DNA of 13,610 nt from Bordetella sp. GTDB lineage: Bacteria > Pseudomonadota > Gammaproteobacteria > Burkholderiales > Burkholderiaceae_B. The stretch covers positions 1 to 13,610 of the forward strand of contig DAIDKG010000598.1 in assembly GCA_027450125.1 (NCBI GenBank), given 5' to 3'. The notes under the pieces are model-generated. The model had not been told where the DNA came from, did no database searches, and saw only the letters and a program-made list of their open reading frames with translations. Shown one piece after another: positions 1 to 5,790 of this stretch. Position 1 is the first letter of the stretch, and the number at the start of each line of letters is the position of its first letter. The position numbers and the translations under genes were made by a program.

Positions 1-1
1 A

Positions 2-1054
2 CAGCGTATGAACGCGCTGGGCGTGCGCTTTCGCCCGCACGTCAAGACCACCAAATGTGCCCAGGTGGTCGAGGCGCAAATCGAGGCCGGCGCGCGCGGC
101 ATCACCGTGTCCACGCTCAAGGAAGCCGAACAGTTCTTCGCGAGCGGCATCCAGGACATCGTCTATGCCGTCGGCATGGCCCCGACGAAACTCGCGCAGG
201 CCTTGGCGCTGCGCCGCAAAGGTTGCGCCCTGAAAATCGTTGCCGACAGCGTGGCCTGCGCCCAGGCGATCGCGGCCTACGGCCGGGACCATGACGAGCC
301 CTTCGAAGTCTGGATCGAGATCGACGTGGACGGCCATCGCTCGGGTATCGCCCCGGAAGACGACACGCTTGTAGCCGTTGCGGCGGCGCTTGCGGACGGC
401 GGCATGCGCCTGGGCGGCGTGCTGGCGCATGCGGGTTCCAGCTACGACTACGACCAGCATGAAGACCTGGTCCGCATCGCCGAGCAGGAGCGCTCGGGCT
501 GCGTGCGCGCTGCCGAGCGCTTGCGCGCCGCGGGATACGCCTGCGAGGTCGTGAGCATCGGATCGACGCCCACGGCGCTGGCCGCCGAACATCTGGAGGG
601 CGTGACCGAAGTTCGCGCAGGCGTCTACGTCATGTTCGATCTGGTCATGCACAACGTAGGCGTCAACGACACTTCCGAGATCGCCCTGAGCGTGCTGACC
701 ACCGTGATCGGCCACCAGAAGGAGAAGGGCTGGGCCATCGTGGACGCAGGCTGGATGGCCATGAGCCGCGATCGCGGCACCCAGCGCCAGAAGCGGGATT
801 TTGGCTACGGACTCGTCTGCCTCGAAGACGGACAGGTGCTGGACGAGTACCTGATGAGCGGCGCGAACCAGGAACACGGCATCATTTCCCGCCTCGGCAC
901 GCCGGACCTGGACATCGAGCAGCGCTTTCCGATCGGGACGCGCCTGCGCATCCTGCCCAACCATGCGTGCGCCACAGGCGCACAGCATCCGGTCTATCAA
1001 GCCTTGAGCCCGGACGGCAGTGTCCAGGCCTGGCCCCGGTTCTATGGCTGGTAA
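2..1054 (+). CDS. D-threonine aldolase / D-serine dehydratase-like PLP enzyme (DSD1 family), 5' truncated by window edge
   Basis: The reading frame is open from the first bases, and the Met at 8 is internal, because family members carry about 25-35 residues before this point. The visible part starts just ahead of the RPHVKTTK motif, whose lysine (codon 44-46) matches the PLP Schiff-base lysine of fold-type III (alanine racemase-like barrel) enzymes. Near the C-terminus, LPNHACAT supplies the His and Cys that bind the divalent metal in eukaryotic-type D-serine dehydratase and D-threonine aldolase. Family members cleave D-3-hydroxy amino acids to glycine plus an aldehyde, or dehydrate D-serine or D-3-hydroxyaspartate; sequence alone does not decide which. 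The protein should be cytosolic. It converges on the aldehyde dehydrogenase gene, with 107 bp between the stops, so the two are not co-transcribed. Family call is firm; substrate is unknown. Confidence 0.88.
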   Translation, partial: QRMNALGVRFRPHVKTTKCAQVVEAQIEAGARGITVSTLKEAEQFFASGIQDIVYAVGMAPTKLAQALALRRKGCALKIVADSVACAQAIAAYGRDHDEPFEVWIEIDVDGHRSGIAPEDDTLVAVAAALADGGMRLGGVLAHAGSSYDYDQHEDLVRIAEQERSGCVRAAERLRAAGYACEVVSIGSTPTALAAEHLEGVTEVRAGVYVMFDLVMHNVGVNDTSEIALSVLTTVIGHQKEKGWAIVDAGWMAMSRDRGTQRQKRDFGYGLVCLEDGQVLDEYLMSGANQEHGIISRLGTPDLDIEQRFPIGTRLRILPNHACATGAQHPVYQALSPDGSVQAWPRFYGW

Positions 1055-1161
1055 AGCGCTTTCGACTCGCCGGACGCGCCGCATGACCCGTCACGGCCGG
1101 GCATGACGGCACCCGAGCCTGATCGCGCGCCGGCATGCTGCCGCGTCGCGACCGGCAGCTG
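1055..1161. other. Gap between convergent genes, weak hairpin only
   Basis: This 107-bp gap separates the stops of the PLP enzyme and the aldehyde dehydrogenase. It holds a 6-bp inverted repeat, CCGTCA (1088-1093) and TGACGG (1104-1109), around a 10-nt GC-rich loop. No T-tract follows on either strand, so I do not call a canonical intrinsic terminator. No small gene is apparent. Confidence 0.4.
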
Positions 1162-2622
1162 CTAATCGAAGAACCCGAGAATGGATTTCACCTCCAAGTA
1201 TTCTTCCATTCCCTCGATGCCATACTCCCGGCCGTTCCCGGACTGCTTGTATCCGCCAAACGGCGCTTGCGGATCCCAGGCCGGATAGTTCAGGTGCACC
1301 TGGCCCGACTGTATGCGCGCGGCGACTGCGCGCACGAGCGCTTTGTCCGTGCCTTGGACATGCGCGCCTAGCCCGTAAATCGTATCGTTCGCTATCGTGA
1401 CGGCCTCTTCGACCGAGTCGTAGGGCAGTATGGCCAGGACCGGCCCGAATATCTCCTCCTGGGCGATCTTCATGTCGGTGCGGACATCGGAAAAAAGGGT
1501 CGGCCGCGCATAGAAGCCCCGGCTCAACCCCGCGGGCCGTCCCGCCCCGCCCTCGATCAGCCTGGCCCCTTCGTCGATGCCGGCTCCGATCATGTTCTGC
1601 ACCCTGAGAAACTGCGCCCGATTGGCCAGCGGGCCATGGGTCGTCGTTTCGGCGTAAGGGTCGCCCACGATCATCTCTCTGGCCGCCGCAATCGCCAGCG
1701 CTTCGACCTGCGACAGCGCGCCGCGCGGCACGATCAGGCGCGTCGGCGCGCTGCACGACTGGCCCATGTTCCGGAACGCGGCGGCAACGCCCAGCGAAAC
1801 GGCGCGCGGCAGATCGGCATCGGGCAGCACGACGTTCGGCGATTTGCCGCCCAGCTCCTGTGCCACGCGCTTGACGGTCGGGGCGGCCGCCTGCGCGACC
1901 AGCACGCCCGCGCGCGTGGAACCGGTGATCGAAATCATGTCGACCTGCGGATGCGCCGCAAGTGCCGCGCCTACCAGCGGACCGGTACCGTTCACCAGGT
2001 TGAATACGCCCGCGGGAACCCCCGCATCCGCGACGACCTGCGCGAACAGCAAGGCGCTCAGCGGCGAGAGCTCGCTAGGCTTGAGGACCATGGTGCAGCC
2101 TGCCGCGAGGGCTGGGCCGGCCTTGGCCGTGATCTGATAGATGGGCCAGTTCCAAGGCGTGATCAGCGCGCATACGCCGATCGGCTCGCGCACGACCGCT
2201 GTCTTTCCGCGCTGGATCCGGAACGGATAGCTTGCCAGATTGTCGCGCGCGACCCGGACATGTTCGGCCGCGAGCGGCACATGCGCGGCGCGCGCATAGC
2301 TGATGGGCGCGCCCATTTCCGTCGCCAGCGCCATGGCGAACAATTCAGCGCGCTCCAGCATCAAGGCATGAACGCGGTCGAGCAAGGCAGCCCGCTCTTG
2401 CGCAGACGTCGCCGACCAGCTCGCGAACGCCGCGCGCGCAGCGCGCACCGCCCGGTCGACGTCATGCGCGTTTCCAAGCGGAATCTCGCAGACCGTGTCT
2501 TCGGTGGACGGCGAGACGACCGCGCATCGGTCGCCGCCCTCGGGGGCGACCCACTCGCCGTCGATATGGAACCGATCCAGGTGTCCCGCCTGCATCAGAT
2601 GACGAACAACCGGTGAATTCAT
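1162..2622 (-). CDS. NAD(P)-dependent aldehyde dehydrogenase
   Basis: A 486-residue ALDH-superfamily protein that oxidises an aldehyde to a carboxylate in the cytosol. Visible signatures are TPWNWP (catalytic Asn158), KPSELSP (cofactor-binding Lys181), GSTRAG (Rossmann loop 234-239), the general base Glu256 in QELGGKSPN, and the nucleophile Cys290 in NMGQSCSAPT. The C-terminal FGGYKQSGNGRE block is typical. I start at 2622 rather than the more distal Mets at 2682 or 2649 because AAGGA sits 9 nt upstream and because homologues begin near this point. The sequence resembles the broad class of catabolic ALDHs with GQSCNAPTR-type active sites rather than a characterised specific enzyme, so the substrate is open. 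It is divergent from the LysR gene, whose product is its likely activator. A role with the neighbouring aldolase-like enzyme or with the arabinose route further right is only inference. Confidence 0.93.
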   Translation of the reverse strand: MNSPVVRHLMQAGHLDRFHIDGEWVAPEGGDRCAVVSPSTEDTVCEIPLGNAHDVDRAVRAARAAFASWSATSAQERAALLDRVHALMLERAELFAMALATEMGAPISYARAAHVPLAAEHVRVARDNLASYPFRIQRGKTAVVREPIGVCALITPWNWPIYQITAKAGPALAAGCTMVLKPSELSPLSALLFAQVVADAGVPAGVFNLVNGTGPLVGAALAAHPQVDMISITGSTRAGVLVAQAAAPTVKRVAQELGGKSPNVVLPDADLPRAVSLGVAAAFRNMGQSCSAPTRLIVPRGALSQVEALAIAAAREMIVGDPYAETTTHGPLANRAQFLRVQNMIGAGIDEGARLIEGGAGRPAGLSRGFYARPTLFSDVRTDMKIAQEEIFGPVLAILPYDSVEEAVTIANDTIYGLGAHVQGTDKALVRAVAARIQSGQVHLNYPAWDPQAPFGGYKQSGNGREYGIEGMEEYLEVKSILGFFD

Positions 2623-2680
2623 TGCAATATGTCCTTGAGTCGGAGTCATGCGCCTGCAAGCGGCGAACTCTGCGCAGTCC

Positions 2681-2686
2681 ACTATA
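2681..2686 (-). promoter_or_regulatory. Candidate -10 box for the aldehyde dehydrogenase gene
   Basis: On the minus strand this reads TATAGT, five of six matches to TATAAT. The position where a -35 box would fall (about 2704-2709, AACACG) is poor, which is the pattern of an activator-dependent promoter. Transcription would begin near 2674, giving a leader of about 50 nt before the chosen start codon. Prediction by eye only. Confidence 0.35.
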
Positions 2687-2707
2687 GGAAAAAATATTTT
2701 TGTCGTG

Positions 2708-2735
2708 TTTAATATTTTATGAATAAATCATTAAA
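2708..2735. promoter_or_regulatory. Candidate LysR binding site (nested dyads) between divergent genes
   Basis: The outer arms TTTAAT (2708-2713) and ATTAAA (2730-2735) are a perfect inverted repeat separated by 16 bp. An inner imperfect dyad, ATTTTATGAATAAAT (2714-2728), has the T-N11-A form of LysR sites and nearly the same centre (about 2721). It lies roughly 47 bp upstream of the predicted ALDH transcription start, a usual activator position. It also touches the ribosome-binding site of the regulator gene (AGAGG, 2735-2739), which would allow autorepression. AT-rich DNA yields such dyads by chance, so confidence is moderate. Confidence 0.4.
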
Positions 2736-2744
2736 GAGGCTTTA

Positions 2745-3665
2745 ATGCTTCAGCTCGAAGACATGCAGCTGCTGCGCGCGCTCGGCGCGTCCCAATCGCT
2801 TGCGGCGGCGGCAAGGCTGCTGGACTTGACGCCGCCTGCGGCCACCGTACGCCTTCAGCGCATCGAAGAACGACTGCAGGTGCGCCTTGCCACTCGCGCG
2901 GCCCGGGGTATCTCCCTCACTGACGAAGGCCAGCGCCTCGTGCAGGAAGCCATCGAAATCCTGGAGCGGGTCGAGTCCATCCCGTCGCGCATCTCCGGAG
3001 AATCCAGCGGCTTGAGCGGCCATTTGCGTGTCGTGGCGCCGTTCGGGTTCGGCCGCGAATATATCGCGCCGCTGGTCCGGGACCTATATCGCTCGCACCC
3101 CAACCTCGCGATCTCGCTCATTCTGGTCGAGAGCCCGCTCGCCGCGGCGTCGGGAGCGGACGCGGTCATTTCCATCGGCCATATCAAAGGCTCGTCCTGG
3201 GTGGGGCATTTCCTGGCGCCCAACGATCGCCTCCTCTGCGCAAGCCCCGCGCTTGCGCGCAGCCTGTCCGGGCTCACGCACCCATCCGAACTCGCACGGT
3301 GCGACTATCTCACCTTGCGCGAGAACGACCAGGACGTGACCCGCCTGCGCTTCACCGAGCACGACGCGGCCGGCAAGCGCATGGGCAAGGCAGTGACGGT
3401 CCGGCTGCACAGCGCCTTGTCATCGAACGACGGCACCGTGGTCAGGGACTGGGCCGTCGACGGCCTCGGAATCGTGGAGCGCTCCGAGTGGGATTGCGCA
3501 AAGCTGATCGCAAAGGGAAAGCTGACGCGCCTGCTGCCGGCATGGCGCCTGGAGCCCGCGCCGGTCATGGCGCTGACACCCACGCGCCAGGGTCTGACCG
3601 TGCGCCAGCGCATCTTTCTGGAAGCTGCGAAACGGGCTTTCAATCCCGTGCCCTGGCGCAGCTGA
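2745..3665 (+). CDS. LysR-family transcriptional regulator
   Basis: A 306-residue protein of standard LysR length. The N-terminal winged helix-turn-helix spans about residues 3-62, with the recognition segment around SQSLAAAARLLDLTPPAATVR and the wing ending in GISLTDEGQRL. Residues about 90-300 form the periplasmic-binding-protein-like effector domain. The start is supported by AGAGG (2735-2739) five bases before ATG. It is divergent from the aldehyde dehydrogenase gene across an AT-rich 122-bp gap with a candidate binding dyad, so it most likely regulates that gene and itself. The inducer cannot be read from the sequence; the aldehyde, or the amino acid that gives rise to it, would be the natural guess. 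No intrinsic terminator is evident directly after its stop. Confidence 0.93.
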   Translation: MLQLEDMQLLRALGASQSLAAAARLLDLTPPAATVRLQRIEERLQVRLATRAARGISLTDEGQRLVQEAIEILERVESIPSRISGESSGLSGHLRVVAPFGFGREYIAPLVRDLYRSHPNLAISLILVESPLAAASGADAVISIGHIKGSSWVGHFLAPNDRLLCASPALARSLSGLTHPSELARCDYLTLRENDQDVTRLRFTEHDAAGKRMGKAVTVRLHSALSSNDGTVVRDWAVDGLGIVERSEWDCAKLIAKGKLTRLLPAWRLEPAPVMALTPTRQGLTVRQRIFLEAAKRAFNPVPWRS

Positions 3666-3748
3666 CTGGGCTTTTCCGGCCTTCATGACATGCCGCAGGC
3701 CGGGTGCGCGATCGATGCCGGACTGGAAACGCCGGAGTATGCCGGGTC

Positions 3749-3776
3749 AAAAGCAAAAAGCCCTCTTGCGAGGGCT
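3749..3776 (-). terminator. Intrinsic terminator of the cold-shock gene
   Basis: On the minus strand a perfect 7-bp stem (AGCCCTC / GAGGGCT, arms 3770-3776 and 3759-3765) closes on a GCAA loop, a stable GNRA tetraloop. It is followed at once by TTTTGCTTTT. It lies about 30 nt after the cold-shock stop codon. The plus strand has no T-tract after the stem, so it is expected to act only on the minus strand. Confidence 0.88.
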
Positions 3777-3807
3777 TCGGGTCATGCAAATTATTTGCCG
3801 CGATAAA

Positions 3808-4011
3808 TCAGAGCGGCGTAATCTTGGTCGCCTGGGGGCCTTTGGCACCTTGGCCGGCGATGTAGCTCACGCGCTGATTTTCTTCGAGCGACTTGAAGCC
3901 GCCGCCTTGAATTTCGGAGAAATGCGCGAATAGATCTTTGCCGCCGCCTTCAGGCATGATGAAACCAAAGCCTTTTTCGGCGTTGAACCACTTGACGATA
4001 CCGGTTTCCAT
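3808..4011 (-). CDS. Cold-shock protein, CspA family
   Basis: A 67-residue single cold-shock domain (OB fold), the normal family size. It binds single-stranded RNA and DNA as an RNA chaperone in the cytosol. The RNA-binding motifs are visible as RNP1 (KGFGFI, about residues 12-17) and RNP2 (DLFAHFS, about 26-32); the N-terminus [18 protein letters not shown] is canonical. The reading frame continues upstream to 4140, but the ATG at 4011 is preceded by AAGGA at 5-6 nt and matches where homologues begin, so the upstream codons are leader. It stands alone between the LysR gene and the GNAT gene, with its own predicted promoter and terminator. The long leader suggests post-transcriptional control as in other csp mRNAs; whether it is cold-induced or constitutive is unknown. 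Confidence 0.96.
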   Translation of the reverse strand: METGIVKWFNAEKGFGFIMPEGGGKDLFAHFSEIQGGGFKSLEENQRVSYIAGQGAKGPQATKITPL

Positions 4012-4136
4012 AGAATTCCTTGATGAGTTACGGACACGCGTCCGAAATTGAAGACCCTCAACGAGGCACATGGACAATGATGGCGATCTGCTTTGACTCG
4101 CACACAACGGAACTGAAACGCGACGATTGAAAATCT
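4012..4136 (-). promoter_or_regulatory. Long 5' leader of the cold-shock mRNA
   Basis: If the promoter at 4143-4171 is correct, about 125 nt of untranslated leader precede the start codon. Long leaders that refold with temperature are known for csp genes of enterobacteria. I see no conserved cold-box sequence that I could name with certainty, so this is an inference from length and position. Confidence 0.4.
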
Positions 4137-4142
4137 GCACCC

Positions 4143-4171
4143 ACTGTGGGGCTTTGGCCCCGGCAAGTCAA
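4143..4171 (-). promoter_or_regulatory. Candidate sigma-70 promoter of the cold-shock gene
   Basis: The minus strand carries TTGACT (4166-4171) as a -35 box, a 17-nt spacer, then CACAGT (4143-4148) as a weak -10 box. The spacer contains the inverted repeat GGGGC-N4-GCCCC (4148-4161), so a protein or supercoil-sensitive structure could affect it. The -35 match is good and the -10 match poor. Confidence 0.45.
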
Positions 4172-4222
4172 GCATTATTTTCCGGCCCGTGCGGCGCCAG
4201 CATTCTGGCCAGCTATCGATGG

Positions 4223-4774
4223 CTAGCCGATCGCCCATGCAATACCTTCTGTCGTAGCTCGAATTTCTCCAGGTCTGCCCTGCAAATCATCCATGATCAT
4301 CTCGTGCCACGCCATGCCGCCGTGATCGGACACCGATGGCTTTACATAGCGGTAGCCCATGCGGGCATACAGCTGGACATGGCGCTCTTTGCACATGAGA
4401 TGAATGGTGCGCTTGCCGATGGCCCGCATGCGCTCGACGAAAGCGCGCATCATCAGCGAGGCATAACCCTTGCCCTGATGGGCAGGATCGATCGCCACGG
4501 ACATGATGACCACATTGGGCGCCAGGGGATCGTGGCCGACCAGCTCCTTGAACGCCTCGTCGGACATGACCACCTCGTGCGCGCAGCCGCCGTTGATAAA
4601 ACCGATGATTTCGCCATCCAGCTCCAGGATCAGGAAGCCTTGCGCATACTGATCGATGCGCAGAGCGATTTTTTCGCGGGTGGCCGCTTCGTCGCCTTCA
4701 TAGGCCAGGGTCTCGATCTGGAAGCAGCGGGAAACGTCTGCCGGGGTGGCGGTGCGGAAGGTGGGTGTACTCAT
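4223..4774 (-). CDS. GNAT-family N-acetyltransferase (AANAT-like)
   Basis: A 183-residue acetyl-CoA-dependent acyltransferase. Motif A is clear as VAIDPAHQGKGYASLMM (about residues 93-109), with the pyrophosphate loop QGKGYA. The following block RTIHLMCKERHVQLYARMGY is reminiscent of the arylalkylamine N-acetyltransferase branch, where HLICKE and a Tyr in the YxxxGF/Y segment are typical, so a small amine is a reasonable but unproven acceptor. GAGG lies five bases before the ATG. It is the last gene of a probable three-gene unit: the CMD-family stop lies 31 bp upstream. The intervening gap holds a 17-bp inverted repeat. Cytosolic; acceptor unknown. Confidence 0.88.
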   Translation of the reverse strand: MSTPTFRTATPADVSRCFQIETLAYEGDEAATREKIALRIDQYAQGFLILELDGEIIGFINGGCAHEVVMSDEAFKELVGHDPLAPNVVIMSVAIDPAHQGKGYASLMMRAFVERMRAIGKRTIHLMCKERHVQLYARMGYRYVKPSVSDHGGMAWHEMIMDDLQGRPGEIRATTEGIAWAIG

Positions 4775-4780
4775 GACTGC

Positions 4781-4797
4781 CTCGATGCAATATCGAG
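4781..4797. repeat. Inverted repeat between CMD-family and GNAT genes
   Basis: CTCGAT-N5-ATCGAG, a perfect 6-bp inverted repeat in the 31-bp gap between two co-directional genes, ending just before the GNAT ribosome-binding site. It can form a short intercistronic hairpin in the mRNA or be a protein site. Confidence 0.45.
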
Positions 4798-4805
4798 ACA
4801 GTACC

Positions 4806-5237
4806 TTATTGGCGCATACCGATGGCCAGGCGATTGAACGCGCTCATCAAGGCGATGGCGAAAGTCAGGTCCGCGATCTCGGCGTCGCTGAAGTGCGATT
4901 TCAAGGGCTCGTAGGCATCGTCCGGCGCATGCGTCCGGTCCACGTGCGCGAGAGACTCGGCCCAATGCAGCGCGGCGCGCTCGCGTTCTGTAAAGTGCGC
5001 GCTGACGCGCCAACCGGCCACGCTGTCCAGCTTGGCATCGGAAATGCCGCCTTCCCGGGACGACCTCGCATGCATCTCGAGGCAAAAAGCGCAGCCATTG
5101 ATCTGCGAAATGCGCAGATTGACCAGTTCGATGAGCTGCTTGCCCAGACTGCTCTTGTCCAGGGCCTTCTTGGTCGCGATGAAGCCCGCATACGCCTCGG
5201 GCGAAAGGGTCGAGTAGTCGAGTCTGAGTGCCTTCAT
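4806..5237 (-). CDS. Carboxymuconolactone decarboxylase / AhpD-family protein with CxxC motif
   Basis: A 143-residue all-helical CMD-family protein. The redox signature is ISQINGCAFCLEMHAR (about residues 43-58): two cysteines spaced CAFC followed by a histidine, the arrangement of AhpD-like alkylhydroperoxidases, not of true carboxymuconolactone decarboxylases, which lack it. A peroxidase or disulfide-exchange role is therefore the best guess; the physiological partner is unknown. The start is supported by GGAG seven bases before ATG. It is sandwiched between two GNAT genes (25 bp and 31 bp gaps), all reading the same way and divergent from the MocR regulator, which argues for one transcript under that regulator. 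Confidence 0.9.
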   Translation of the reverse strand: MKALRLDYSTLSPEAYAGFIATKKALDKSSLGKQLIELVNLRISQINGCAFCLEMHARSSREGGISDAKLDSVAGWRVSAHFTERERAALHWAESLAHVDRTHAPDDAYEPLKSHFSDAEIADLTFAIALMSAFNRLAIGMRQ

Positions 5238-5262
5238 GTCATGGCTCCGTGAGTGAGTGTTT

Positions 5263-5694
5263 CTACAGCGCCTGGGAAAAGTGCAGCCCCTTGGACAGCA
5301 TCCCCTGGCGAAAATAAAAGCGTTGCGCGAGCGAGTTGGCCAGGCCCGTATCCAGGATCAGGTGCGCGCACCCGAGCTGCCGGGCCTGCTCGCGCACCGC
5401 GTCGATCATCTGCCGGCCCAGGCCGCGGCTGCGGGCCCGGGCTGCCACCACCAGGTCGTCGATGTAGACAAAGCGCCCATGTATCAGGTTTTCCTGCAGG
5501 CGGTAGCCGGCCAGCGCCACGGCCTGCTCGCCGTCCCAGGCCGCCAGCAGACGATACGCCTGGGCGGACTGGCGTTCGACCTGTTCTTGAAAGGACTGCG
5601 CGCTTGCCAAGTGCGGGCGCAACTCCCGCATGAGGTCGAAGCAGGCCGCGCAGGTCCGGGCGTCCTCCACGTGCTGCAGACGAATGGGCTCCAT
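5263..5694 (-). CDS. GNAT-family N-acetyltransferase
   Basis: A 143-residue acetyltransferase. Beta-4 and motif A appear as RFVYIDDLVVAARARSRGLG followed by RQMIDAVREQARQLG; the acetyl-CoA loop is RSRGLG (about residues 83-88). The C-terminal ILDTGLANSLAQRFYFRQGM contains the usual A-x-RFYxxxGM element. I place the start at 5694, not at the distal Met at 5787, because AAGGA is seven bases upstream and the longer form would run across the divergent promoter region into the MocR start. It is the first gene of the unit with the CMD-family and second GNAT genes. Acceptor substrate unknown. Confidence 0.9.
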   Translation of the reverse strand: MEPIRLQHVEDARTCAACFDLMRELRPHLASAQSFQEQVERQSAQAYRLLAAWDGEQAVALAGYRLQENLIHGRFVYIDDLVVAARARSRGLGRQMIDAVREQARQLGCAHLILDTGLANSLAQRFYFRQGMLSKGLHFSQAL

Positions 5695-5790
5695 CGCCGT
5701 TTCCTTTATTTGCCATGCCTGACCGCCAATGTATCGGATGGATGGAACAGGCAATAGGTGCAAGAATTGAGAAAACGAGTAGGACATGAG
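5695..5790. promoter_or_regulatory. Divergent control region between the GNAT unit and the MocR regulator
   Basis: This 96-bp gap must hold promoters for both directions. I see an inverted repeat TGCCTG (5716-5721) / CAGGCA (5748-5753) and a short tandem repeat GGATGGATGG (5737-5746). MocR regulators usually bind direct or inverted repeats in such gaps, but the exact operator and the -35/-10 boxes are not clear by eye. Confidence 0.4.

Noticed and set aside
1636..2616. A 326-codon plus-strand reading frame opposite the aldehyde dehydrogenase
   Set aside because: Extremely arginine-rich, no recognisable domain, and fully antisense to a gene with all ALDH catalytic residues; a product of high GC.
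3685..3933. An 82-codon plus-strand frame over the cold-shock terminator
   Set aside because: Overlaps the terminator and the cold-shock gene antisense; no ribosome-binding site and no family resemblance.
4148..4161. GGGGC-N4-GCCCC as a terminator for the upstream GNAT gene
   Set aside because: No T-tract on the minus strand, and the place fits better within the cold-shock promoter.
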